Source: Conoideocrella luteorostrata (Eukaryota > Ascomycota > Sordariomycetes > Hypocreales > Clavicipitaceae). Taken from it: 64,000 bases of DNA. This document shows positions 25,365 through 35,626 of this stretch, piece after piece. Each line of letters begins with the position of its first letter. Positions within the stretch are counted from its first letter, which is position 1. Below the pieces are notes generated by a model. That model had not been told where the DNA came from. It saw nothing but the letters and a program-made list of their open reading frames with translations, and ran no database searches. A program made the translations under genes and the position numbers. The stretch is from contig JASWJB010000018.1 in assembly GCA_032433595.1 (NCBI GenBank), positions 205,426 to 269,425 of the forward strand, in the 5' to 3' direction.

Positions 25365-26334
25365 TTTAGTTCGACTTTTTGTGGAGATTGGCTTTCAGGA
25401 TGACATATTGGACACATAAAAAATAACACATAAGAGGATCCGGGAAGCTTATTAAGGACTTTCTTAACCTGCTATTCTCTAGAGACTTTTAAACCTAGGT
25501 ATTTTTTCACCGAAAGATAAGCGCAAACCAAACCCTAAAGAAAATGATAAGTGGTCGGAAGCCTAACGCATCCAAAACTTCACTGATAAACAATTAAACG
25601 CTTGTACGTTCTTTGGAACGAGTTGATCAAATGGTTTGCACTCTACATTTCTAATTTTGAAGAGCGTTGCGGCGTTGCTGAGGTTTTGTAATGATCGTAA
25701 CGGCCTGGGCGCGGCGGTTTAATTTAGGGAACTGGGCAATTAGCTAGCGATAAATAAAATAAATAGAAATAAACGTATTTAATCAATAAGAGCCTACTAT
25801 TAATATTGCACTCTAACCGAAACTGCAATTTATAGATTAGGCGAAAAACAGGTCTTTAATTCATTACGCTAGCGCGTGTTGTTGTTGGTAAGTCTGTCTG
25901 GCAGACTACAACCTTAAGTACATGCCAAATTCCCAGACTACCCTACATATCACATCTTCTCAACACTGTGTGTTCTTTCGCGCCACACAGTATAGAGCCT
26001 AGATCTAAGCTATATTAAGCTGCTCTATACTAACCTACTTTGCCTATAATATATAAATAAAAAAAATATGTAAGAGAATCCGGGAAGTTCGTTGAGGACT
26101 TTCTCGACCTGTCTTCTGTCGTTCTTGCCGCAGGGCGCCCAACGGAAATACGCGAGCGCAAGACTCCGTTCGCTATCTGGCGTCGATGAGCGACATCTGT
26201 TCAACGTGTCGGTCGTTCCCAAATCGCGCGCCAACATAACTAAACTCCCATAAGAAGGCGAACCCTCTTTGTTTCCCCTTGACTACTTTTTTCTTTTATC
26301 TTGTTTCGGCTCACTACCTTCGACGACCACCTGG

Positions 26335-26392
26335 ATCCAGGTGGCAGAAATCCAGGTGACAGAAATCCAGGTGACCGAAATCCGGGTAGTTA
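26335..26392. repeat. 15-bp tandem repeat upstream of trans-ER
   Basis: ATCCAGGTGGCAGAA, ATCCAGGTGACAGAA and ATCCAGGTGACCGAA follow one another, then a fourth diverged unit. The array ends about 65 bp before the ATG, so it lies in the promoter or 5' leader. Confidence 0.8.
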
Positions 26393-26456
26393 AGACAGCT
26401 GTGTGGGTGGCTTCGGAGCAAGAGCTGAAAGCACTTCCCCCACTTACACCACAATC

Positions 26457-27554
26457 ATGGCCAAACTCCCATCTACACAAATCTCAATCGTTGCAAATGC
26501 CAGCGGCGACCTCATCATAGACCACAATGTGCCGCTCCCAGAGCTGAAGCCCGGCATTATCCTCGTGCGAGCCGTGGTTGTGGCCATCAACCCCTCCGAC
26601 GCAAAGATGACGGGTCCGATGGCATCCGAGGGCTGCACCGCAGGCGGCGACACCGCTGGCATCATGGTAGCTATTGGACCTGGCGTCGCGGCGCGCCGTT
26701 TCGCCATCGGAGACCGCGTGTGCGGCCCCAACATCTTCATGAACCCTTCTGACCCAAGAGACGGCGCGTTCCAACACTACGTCGGGCTCACGGCGGATTT
26801 TACGCTGCGTATCCCGGACAACATGCGCTTTGAAGAGGCGTCGACGCTGGGTATCGGCCTCATCACCATGGGCTATGCACTGTTCCGGTCGCTCGACATC
26901 CCCGGCCACCCTGAAAGACCGGCGCAGAAACAGGCGGCAGGCGAGTATGTCCTGGTTTACGGCGGCAGCTCGGCGTCCGGAACAATGGCTATACAACTTA
27001 TCCGCCGTGCCGGCTGTATTCCCATCACGACTTGTAGTCGTCGCAACTTTGATCTTGTAAAGGCTAGTTGTGCCGAGGTTGCGTTTGACTACAACGAGGC
27101 CGATTGTGCTGATCGGGTCAAGGCTTACACAAAGGATGAACTGGGCTTTGCTTTGGACTGCTCCTGCAGATCCGCCAGCATGGAGTTCTGCTACGAGGTT
27201 ATTGGGCGCTACGGGGGTCGCTATACTACTCTTGAGCCGTATCCGGTCTCCTTGGCCAAGCGCAAGCGCGTCAAGGCCGACTGGCTGCTGGGGCCCGCGC
27301 TCGTGGGCAGGGAGATTGCCTGGAAGGATCCTTACTATATCAAGCCGGACTTGGAGCTGCTGGCTTTTGGACGAGACTGGTTCAAGACGGCGCAAGGCTT
27401 GGTGGACGCCGGACGGGTTACGTCACATCCTATCCGGGTGCTAGACAGGGTTGGTTTCGATGGCGTTCTTGAGGGCATTGAGATTCTCAGACAAGGAAAG
27501 TTGTCGGGAGAAAAACTGGTCTGTCGTATTGCAGACGATTCAAATGACCTATAG
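26457..27554 (+). CDS. trans-acting enoyl reductase (LovC-type, MDR family)
   Basis: A single exon of 365 residues; the ATG at 26457 is chosen because upstream sequence has no ATG in frame and the length then matches LovC-type proteins. It is a zinc-independent medium-chain dehydrogenase. VVVAINPSDAKM near 40-50 is typical of fungal trans-ERs, GGDTAGIMVAIGPGV follows, and VLVYGGSSASGTMAIQL (about 165-180) is the NADPH-binding loop. Such proteins dock on a highly reducing PKS and reduce enoyl intermediates when the built-in ER is inactive. Here the PKS at 1-8.5 kb has a divergent ER loop, so this is its likely partner. The convergent Diels-Alderase-like gene begins 54 bp after the stop. Confidence 0.9.
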   Translation: MAKLPSTQISIVANASGDLIIDHNVPLPELKPGIILVRAVVVAINPSDAKMTGPMASEGCTAGGDTAGIMVAIGPGVAARRFAIGDRVCGPNIFMNPSDPRDGAFQHYVGLTADFTLRIPDNMRFEEASTLGIGLITMGYALFRSLDIPGHPERPAQKQAAGEYVLVYGGSSASGTMAIQLIRRAGCIPITTCSRRNFDLVKASCAEVAFDYNEADCADRVKAYTKDELGFALDCSCRSASMEFCYEVIGRYGGRYTTLEPYPVSLAKRKRVKADWLLGPALVGREIAWKDPYYIKPDLELLAFGRDWFKTAQGLVDAGRVTSHPIRVLDRVGFDGVLEGIEILRQGKLSGEKLVCRIADDSNDL

Positions 27555-27608
27555 TACTATAATAAATGTCAATTACAATACATAATCTAACTTGCTTTAT
27601 GCCCAACA

Positions 27609-28926
27609 CTATTCAACGAAATTATTTGGGAGTAGCCACCAGTCTCCATCCGGGAGCCTCATGATTTCTATAAATGCAGGGCCACTGTCGTGTGTGTTCT
27701 CCTCCTCCCCTTTGCCTACCTTGCCCCCGGTTACTGTGCCAGAGTAGCCTGTGCCACCGCGACCCTCTGTAAGTACATATTCGAAGAGGACCTTGTGAAA
27801 ATGCATAGTAAACTCCCATGCGATAGCCCCATCCTTGCTCTCCAGACGAAGTTCCATACCTGTCGCCTTATCTTTTAGATACTCGGTTGTATTGCCATTA
27901 CCGTCATATAGCTTTCGCAACACAAACTTATCGTTTCCTTGTTGCACCGTCTCAACCTCGGCGCTCGTGTCTCCCTAGTCGTGCCGGAAACCCCAAACAC
28001 CTTCTCTCCGTCCTCAAATATGGCGACGGAAGAAAATGTACGATCTGGCTCTCTGCTTGAGCCAAATTCCCAGAGAGACAAGGAATACGGACCGATGCGG
28101 AGCCGCACAATCTTGAAGCTGCGCAGACACGTTCGCCAATTGAACGCTGACCAGAGACGCTCATGGCCACCAACACCGGAATACTGGTATCGTTTCTCCC
28201 CAATTGAGACATCAGCCTTGGTTTGTGCTGTGGGAATAGGCTCAACCCAGAAGAAGTGCGGAATTACATTTGTGTTGCCCCGTACTCCCTTGGACCAGAG
28301 GCTGTTGTCCGGGTATCTGGGAATGGACAACGAGTTCATTACAACCGCGAGGTTTGCCTCGGCGCTTTGCATTGTCCAACGCGCCTTGGATTTGTCCTCG
28401 GCCACCTCAAAGTGTACACGAAGCCCGGGCCGCGCCAGACGCCGTAAGTCCCGCGACCAGAACAGGTGGTGACGGTTGCTTCCTCGGCGTAGTCCACCAC
28501 GGCAAAGTGAGTTCCGTCCTCCAACACCATCTCCACGTGTGCGCGCAAATTGCCCGTGCCTACAAAGGAATAGTTGGGATCACAATAGACGCCAAATATG
28601 AAGGCTTGGTTACCGCCATCGGATACTCCATCAAATTCCCATTGTTCTCCCGCCGTGGAATTCATTGGAGATATTGCTGGTTGCTCCCAGTCCCAGCTGG
28701 GCGAGGCCGAATTGGCGATTGCTACATCTTTTCTCCCGTAGGCCATATCATGGCGGCTTGCTTTGCTGACCACGCATGAGGAGCTGTCGTCGATGTTGAA
28801 TAGAGGATTCTGGGGCGCCGGCCAACTTTTCAGCCATGGTGAGGAGATGGCCGAAGACAGCGACCAGGCTTTACACAATGCTGCGCCAAAGCAGAGTCCG
28901 ATAAATATCTGCACACAACTGAACAT
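27609..28926 (-). pseudogene. lipocalin/AttH-type Diels-Alderase-like gene with two frameshifts
   Basis: The minus strand encodes a continuous homolog spread over three frames. It begins at ATG 28926 with a signal peptide (MFSCVQIFIGLCFGAALC). Conserved-looking parts include AHVEMVLEDGTHFAVVDYA, IPHFFWVEPIPTAQ, YSGVGGHERLWSAFNW and GPYSLSLWEF, which fit the fungal CghA/Fsa2/MycB-type Diels-Alderases that form decalins from linear polyenes. The frame changes by one missing base near 28415-28421 and again near 27963-27972, with no intron of usable length. All three pieces together would be about 430 residues. Assembly error is possible, but the two neighbours to the right are also broken, so I read it as decayed. 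It is convergent with the trans-ER and divergent from the first P450. Confidence 0.72.
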
Positions 28927-29224
28927 TTTTTTCTTTTGAAAAGTATTTATAATTGAACGTCTAGATCTCATCTGCATCGACAAATTCATCCCTGATACCA
29001 TCAAGTTGTCTGAGTTCCAAATTTCTAAGCTCGCGTCGGAGATCGGGCCAGGCTGACCAATCGGAGCAGGAGAATTAGACGCTCCGTGCCAATGATTGTA
29101 AGTGGTGGTTGATCTCACCTCGTCATGTACAATTCCCATCTGCGATGGAATTACTGCTGTAAAATTTGTTTTCTCTTCTGCAAATGGGATTTTTCCCAAA
29201 TAGAGAACAAATCATTATGCCGCG
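28927..29224. promoter_or_regulatory. bidirectional promoter, Diels-Alderase-like / P450
   Basis: Only 298 bp separate the two divergent genes, which argues for shared control. No clear palindromic site stands out. An open frame continues upstream of ATG 28926 through this region, so the Diels-Alderase-like start is not certain. Confidence 0.4.
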
Positions 29225-30937
29225 ATGCAATCGCTAGAGTTTCTCATTGCCCGAATAAAAGCTGAGTACAAATGTGCTCGCAATGGCATCGGTCCTGTAC
29301 GTCTAACAAAGGAGCAAATGCTCGTGTTATTTATCCAAATGACCTTAATCAATGCCGTCAACGCTTGGAATCACGCATCCATCGCAAGCCGCGTAGGAAG
29401 CTTCATCGTTCTCGTTGCCCTTGTCAAGCTCGTCGCCAATTGTATCCCGACTCGCTTCCTGGGACTCAGGCGCCATGGATTCCCCGAGTTGAAACGACCT
29501 GAGGGCATTGCCCGATGGGACTTGAAAGGCCAAGATGAAAGAAGGAGCACGACAATTTCCAGACTCGCCCTACATTGTTCGCTACAGTGGATTTGAGCAA
29601 ATCGTTTATCCTTCCTCTTGTCTTGACGAAGTCAAGGCGCTGGGGCCGAGCCAAGCATCTCTGATGGAGTACTGCGCACACTGTTTCTTTGAAGGCTGGG
29701 CCTTATTAGGTCGCGAAATTGGTGCGCTCCACGGAATCTTGGGCATTGACCTGGCGCGTTCTCTGCCTGCACGCATCCACGAAAGGCAGACAGTCACCAA
29801 GGCCGCCTTTGACAAAGTCGTCGGCAACTGCGCCGACTGGAAGAGCATCCGCCTATATCCTTCTGTGCAGCGACTGGTGGCAAGCATCAATGGTGCCGGA
29901 CTGCTGGGGCCAGACGTGGGCTCTCGTCCACAGTGGCTCAACACTTTTGACATGTTCATTTATTCGCTCATGTTTGCACTTTTCTCGCTCAACCCGTCCC
30001 CACGCTTCATACGCCCTTTGTTCAAGTATGTGGCCTTTGCGCCAAACTACTTGCTGTATTGGAGGCTGAAGCAGATCGCCAAGCCGGTGGCAGAGCGAGA
30101 TTTGCGTACCTACCACGATGCCGTTGCCGCGGGACAGACCAAACCAAACAACGACAATCCAAGTATCGGAGTCTGGCTTGCAGCCCGCTACAAACCTGCA
30201 GAGCGCACCGTGGGCAAGTTGGCGCACGACTTCATCGTCACCATGTTTGAGTCAATGCCAACCACTTCTTGCACCTTGTATTTCATCCTGTCTGACCTGG
30301 CTCTACGACCGCAAGTGGCGGACGAGCTCCGAACAGAGATCAATGCCAATCTCGTTGACGGTAAGCTACCGATGACGAGTCTGGGAGAGCTACGCAAGAT
30401 GGATTCGTTCATGCGAGAAGTTACATGGACCAAAGTCTTCAGCTACAGTATGTATAGCACGTAGAACTAACTCACTATGGTCACTTGTACGAAATCTAAC
30501 TCTGACTCCTAACAGTGGGCGTATTCCGACGAACTCTCAAACCAATCCAACTGTCCATCGGTCCCCAAGTACCAGCGGGTGCAGTCATCTGCGTCGACTC
30601 CTACAATATTGCAAACTCCAAAGAAAGATGGGGAGACCCAGAAACGTTCAACTCGGAACGATTCCATGCTTTGCGCCAGGAGCCGGGACATGAGTCCCGG
30701 CACCAGTTTGCGAGTCTTGATTCCGACTCGGCGAGTTGGGGAGGTGGTCCTCAAGCATGCCCCGGCCGATTCTTTGCTGAAAACTCCATAAAGATCTTCT
30801 TGACGCATTCGATACTCAACTACGACATTAAATTTCCTGATGGCGTGGGAAAACCTGTTGCCGGGACGATGCCGAATGGGTCTGTGATGCCGGATTTGAT
30901 GGCGAGCATATTGATTCGGGAGCGAAGCAAAACATGA
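29225..30937 (+). pseudogene. cytochrome P450, frameshifted and lacking the ExxR arginine
   Basis: Exons 29225-30447 and 30516-30937 encode a membrane-anchored P450 with one N-terminal hydrophobic segment (SFIVLVALVKLVANCI). The frame shifts near 29530 between ...ARWDLKGQ and MKEGARQF without room for an intron. The heme-binding loop SWGGGPQACPGRF is intact, as is an FNSERF segment. In the K helix the line MDSFMREVTWTK shows Trp where the invariant ExxR arginine should be; the P450 at 33.7 kb has MDSFMKETLRTK at the same place. A single C-to-T change (CGG to TGG) would explain it. The frameshift and the lost Arg make an active enzyme unlikely. By sequence it resembles ent-kaurene-oxidase-like fungal P450s and is a relative of the second P450. 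Confidence 0.8.
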
Positions 30938-31103
30938 AAGTCGTGCTGCGGTGACTATTGAAATATACAAAGCAAAATGAAATTCAATGTACTTGATTAG
31001 TGCAATCAAATAAAACAATTATCAACACTTGTGTGTAAATCTGCCCTGTCGACTGAAAGGAAGAAACCTTGGAGCTTGTAAAAAGTTTTTCAAGTCCAAC
31101 CTC

Positions 31104-32547
31104 TTACGCTTTTTCGGCCTGATTTGTGTCATCTTCCTTCTTATTCTTGTCCTCCATTCCGAAATCCGTCTCAAGCTCTTGACGCAACGGAATCTCCTTC
31201 TCAAATAACGAAAGGAGTAATGGTACACCAGCAAAAACAACTGCGATTTGCCACGTCCGTTGCAATCCTGCAGTATAGACTGCAAAGACCTGATCTTTGG
31301 TAGTGCTCGTGAATTGGTTTGAAAATGCAGCTGACGCAAACTCGTAAGCTTTGCCATTAGCGAGCATGGCCGCGCGGCAGGGTCTTCAATGGTATGCAGA
31401 AGTTGTGAGCAGCGGTTGTTGAAAATAGCAGCTGGGATGGCGAGCCCCCAAATTGAACCAAAGCTGCGAATAAATGCAAAAGTGGCCGTGCTGACCGCTG
31501 TATCCCTGTCTTGAAGCGGTGCTTGGACTGGGGCCAAGAGACAAGCGATTGGGATACCGATACCAAGCGCACCAAAGATCTGAAACACAACCCAAAGAGC
31601 TTTGTGGGAACGCTGATCAAGGATGGAGCAGAGACCAAAGCTGAGGGTACAAAGCCCGAACCCGAGGATATGAAATGGCTTATATCGGCTAGTTTTGGCC
31701 ATTAAGCCGCCGCCCAGCATTGAGCCCAACGGGAAGAATAGGATGAATGGAAGTAGCTGGATGCCAGACTGTTTTGCAGAAACACCGCGCACTGACTGAA
31801 AATACAACGGCAGCATAAATAACGGCCAGTAGATGACGATGCAGTTGCAGAATGCTAAGAAGAAACCGATGGCAGAAGTGCGATTCGCAAACAGTCGTAA
31901 AGGTGCGATGGGGTTCTTGCACTGGGGCATACCTTGCCAGATAACAAAGATGATCAACCCAACATGACCAGTAACAAGACCTGCAATAACACCGCCATCT
32001 GACCAAGGCTTCGTAGCGCCACCGTAGGCAATTGCCCATAGAATGGCAGTAGTCGATGCAATGAGCAGTACTGAGCCAATCCAGTCAATGGTAGCTAGGC
32101 CCTGCACCGTGCTTTTGTGACCACCCTGAACACCACGACCAGCGATAAGCATGGCGCCAGACGAAGCTCCTCCTATGATACCACTGCCGAGGACGAACAG
32201 CGCCACGGTAGCGATGAAAACCCATCGTCTCCCCCATTGGTCTGACACTTGACCCAACAACGGCTGGACGACGGCCGTGGTGAGAAAGTAAATGTTGACG
32301 ACCCAGACGTAGCTGGCTCCAATATTGAAGCTGCGCACTATCGAAGGGAGGGCCGTTGAGACCACGAGCCATCGAGGGCACTGATGACGAACGCCAGCAA
32401 GAGCGCGCCCATTATGGCCCAAAACCGGGCATCGAGTTGGACATGTTTGCCAGTGGTATTTCTGCTGGAGTCGGGTTCATCATCAACCAAGGAGGCTGTT
32501 TTGTTCATCTCCTTATTTTTGACAGTGTGATGCTCTTCGGCTGCCAT
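31104..32547 (-). pseudogene. MFS transporter with internal deletion and two frameshifts
   Basis: A DHA2-type transporter is recognisable from TM1 (FWAIMGALLLAFVISALDG) through GQVSDQWGRRWV (motif A) and later helices to a charged C terminus. One base is missing near 32361-32375, between ALDG and VVSTALPS. At about 32123 the sequence jumps from GRGVQG straight to a TIDWIG segment, so the region that carries motif C (GPxxGG) and the WRWxFxxNxP segment, present in the first MFS gene, is absent; this is about 80 residues or helices 4-6. A second missing base lies near 31361-31380. It cannot make a normal transporter. It shares its upstream region with the second P450. Confidence 0.82.
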
Positions 32548-33708
32548 AAGTAACTGGTTGATGCAGGATGGCTGAGCAGGCTTGGCAGCATCAGCTTTGC
32601 GGACTGGCAATCGCGATGTGGCTTAACTTCAGGACAAGGAAAAAAAAGAATCGAACAGAGATTCGGAAACGAACAGGGCAGGGCAAATTGCCCAGGAGCG
32701 TAGTAGGCGCGCCGCTTAGTTGGTCCGACGAGAGCTACACCGGAGATCTGCCTAGCAGATCGCGGAGCTGGTGAATGGCTCCGATAGGCGGATGGTGAGC
32801 ATGATGAAATACGCTGATACCACAGCGAACCCTTGCTCTATCATAACAGCAGATCAACCAACACGCTGATATCACAGTGAACCTTTGCTATTGTAACTGC
32901 AGGTCAACCAACATTACATGCCTCCGGCCGCGCCTGCGGCGAGCTGCAGTTACAATAGCAAGGGTTCACTGTGACATCAGCGTGTTGGTTGATCTGCAGC
33001 TACACTAGTATAAGGGTTCACTGTGGTACTGCTGGTACGTATGTATGCATCGCAGCGAGGACGCTGACAGCACCCACTAGACATCAGGCTGTGTAGCTTT
33101 GTGTAGCCCCTTCGGGGTGTCGGTGTTGGTTGATGCTCTGTGCGGAGAGGGCTCCACTCCCCATGCACCTATAGGCCAGTCGTTGCCTCCCGCTCAGTGA
33201 TTCCAACTTGCACAGCACGGCGCAGCGACTGGAGCAGGCGGGCGAGCAAGTTTCGCCACTGCCACCAGATGCATGTCGCCAGGAAGTCGGTGCATGCCTG
33301 TAGAGCCAGCCGGACCAATTTTTTTTTACAATCGCCATCTATGCATTATGCAATCAAGTTTCCTATTGTAAAAACACAACTAAGCCAAGTGGCAAGGGCT
33401 TTGCAGAGCAGTGGTTCTCTAGGGTTCGATTGGAACTTGGTCGCAAGATTCTGATGTTGGGTCCAGCCCCCGCAGCGTTTTTTGTGACCAGGCTGTGTGC
33501 GGGGTACTGGCTGCTTGGCTTTGCTCTGTTTACAGCGGACAGCTGCCTGGCGCCTGACAACTGCTCAGAAAAAGGTAGCAGCACAGCCCCCAGCCTGATT
33601 AATCACCTTCTTTCTTCTTCTTCGTTTCTTCTCCTCTACTCTCCATCTCCCTTCTCGAATACAGCGCCCCAAGTCAACAGGAGAAACAAGGGCGCGTACA
33701 ATTCAGCC
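32548..33708. other. intergenic between MFS pseudogene and P450, with fold-back repeat
   Basis: Contains the inverted repeat at 32811-33032 and the presumed P450 promoter, with a pyrimidine-rich leader near 33605-33650 (CTTTCTTCTTCTTCGTTTCT). No gene is supported; the frames at 32977-33454 are shadows on both strands. Confidence 0.5.
32811..33032. repeat. fold-back element: two direct units mirrored by two inverted units
   Basis: On the left, ACGCTGATACCACAGCGAAC and ACGCTGATATCACAGTGAAC start units of about 50 bp, each ending with TCAACCAAC. On the right, after a GC-rich loop (GCCTCCGGCCGCGCCTGCGG), the same units return inverted: CTGCAGTTACAATAGCAAGG, then GTTCACTGTGACATCAGCGT and GTTGGTTGATCTGCAG. 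Transcribed or single-stranded DNA would form a long hairpin. Likely a small MITE-like or fold-back repeat. Confidence 0.8.
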
Positions 33709-35432
33709 ATGGCTACGTTTTCATATATAGCGACTATCGTTGCCGTCGTCGTTTCGACTATCTGGCTCGCCAAGGTCCACTGGCGCAAGGTGTATCCTTC
33801 CAAGACTCTGCCGGGCATTCCGCTTGTCGAATTTGACGGCGATAACTCCAGAGATCGCTACACAAAGGAAGCTGCCAGCCTTCTTGTCAAGGGCTATGAC
33901 AAGGTTAGCACTCATTCATGCTAGTTTTGCCCGCGATTCCTCCAAGATGCCTTTGCTGACTTGTCTTTCCAGCACATCAAACATGGAAAGCCTTTCTGTA
34001 TACGAGATTTTTTAAATCCCAGCAGACCTCGAGTCTTCTTGCCACTCAGGTACATGAACGAGCTCAAAAACGCGTCTCAGCAGAAATTAAGTCTACCCGC
34101 TATTCTAAATGCAAGTCCAGCTTCTCTGCTCTCTGCTCGAGGAATCTAATTAACATGCGTCGCAGTCCTCAACTCTCAGCCAAGTTGGTGGCCCCAGCAT
34201 TACCGATGAGATTCAAACCAGCGCCCGCCTCAACCTCAACCATGCTTTGAACAAGCTTATTGAGCCGATGCAGATATCGTGCTTCCAAGCTGCCGCAGAG
34301 GTCATGCCCGATTGCCCAGACTGGACATCGGTGGTAATGTATCCCAACATTTTGGAGCTCTTCTCCCGCATGTCGGCCTGTGTCATGGTTGGTCCTGAGC
34401 TCAGCGATAAGTGGCCGGCAATTTCGCTCAAGTATATTAATCGAGTACTTGCAGCCCAGGGAGCTATCCGAAAGAAATACTACCCGGCGCTCTACTGGAC
34501 TGCCGCCTACTTCAACCCAGAAGTGGCCGCTGTCAACCAAGCACGTCGGGAGGCCGCTGAGCTCGTGCGCCCTGCCCTAGAGGCCAGACAAGCCGATTAC
34601 GCGGCAAACGGAGGGAATGCAGAGAAACACGACGACTTCATCCAATGGATCATGGAGAATTATCGAGCAAACGGCAAGACAATCACACCTGACGAGACCG
34701 TCCAGAATATTTTCATTGTCATGTTTGCCTCGATGCATGGAACGTCTTTCATTGCTTTACAGTCTCTTTTCAGCTTGCTAGGTACACCGGGAGCTGTAGC
34801 GGAGGTTCGCGAGGAAATTGAGCGTGTGTCCAAGGAAGAGCTCGACGACAGCCATTTGTGGACGCGCCACGCCCTGGGTCAATTACGAACTATGGATTCA
34901 TTCATGAAAGAAACTTTGCGCACGAAGCCATTCCAAGAGGGTAAGCAAATTTGAAGTGGTGTACAAATGCTCAACGCAGAAACAAGAAAAGCTAACGCGC
35001 TTTACAGCGACTGTCCAGCGCGTTTCAATAGTCCCTTATACTTTTAAAGATGGTCTCAATGTCCCTGAAAATACAATCATATCCTTCCCGAACCTTCGAT
35101 TCAACATGGATCCTTCAAGAGATGCTCCGGGGTGCAATGCCGCTACATTTCACGGCACACGCTGGTTGGAGAGCCGGACTGATTTCAACACTAGCAAATA
35201 TCAGTTCGCATCTACAGCCGACGACTCGTTTGACTGGGGAGGTGGCCTACATGCCTGCCCTGGGCGCTTCATGGCCGATTTTACCATAAAGCTCATGCTT
35301 ATATGCTTAATCACGAAATATGATATGAAAGTCGTCGAGGGTGGAGAGGAGCGACCGGCAGAAGGGAGACGATTTCTCGATATGGCGCCAGACACTTCGA
35401 TACCCATCATAGTTCGCGATATCAAGTCATAG
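33709..35432 (+). CDS. cytochrome P450 monooxygenase
   Basis: Four exons, join(33709..33903, 33973..34110, 34166..34940, 35008..35432), give 510 residues. The second intron appears to use a GC donor (AAT|GCAAGT) with a normal CAG acceptor; no in-frame GT alternative keeps the conserved reading. An N-terminal anchor (YIATIVAVVVSTIWLA) precedes the catalytic domain. Conserved points: KETLR (ExxR) near 365, FHGTRW, and the heme loop DWGGGLHACPGRF with the Cys near 448. It resembles the neighbouring broken P450 and ent-kaurene-oxidase-like fungal P450s. As the only intact P450 in the cluster it is the probable hydroxylating enzyme, held on the ER membrane. Confidence 0.88.
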
Positions 35433-35626
35433 ATGACTTAAATATATTCTTTTATTCCCATTTGCTTTAATTCCTTTCTACATACAATCAAGTTAAAAGA
35501 GAAACGAAGATCCATCATGATATATATTGTCCATTACGTGTGAATAAATAGTACATATCTTCGAAAATCTATCATCACATACTTTTTCCATTATATACGA
35601 GTAAATAGTACTTGTCTTGCATATCT
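35433..35626. other. short intergenic with imperfect repeat
   Basis: Two related AT-rich blocks, TCCATTACGTGTGAATAAAT near 35528 and TCCATTATATACGAGTAAAT near 35586, lie between the P450 stop and the next pseudogene. No gene. Confidence 0.4.

Larger units (their letters stand above)
24045..26456. other. intergenic; possible gene remnant and repeats
   Basis: On the minus strand, 24772-25364 contains two overlapping frames that could be a degraded gene; one includes RIPEDISVHLAISFFQYAL and a Gly-rich WDDGGIGRSIRQSFGWE stretch, but I do not recognise a family and the joint is out of frame. A 45-bp direct repeat (GAGGATCCGGGAAGCTTATT... and its diverged copy) occurs near 25434 and 26070. The promoter of the trans-ER with its tandem repeat follows. 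Confidence 0.35.

Noticed and set aside
26484..27395. 303-codon open frame on the minus strand
   Set aside because: It is the antisense shadow of the trans-ER, which has clear family motifs; the shadow has none.
27939..28779. Two plus-strand frames of 169-177 codons
   Set aside because: They oppose the Diels-Alderase-like pseudogene, whose minus-strand pieces match a known family.
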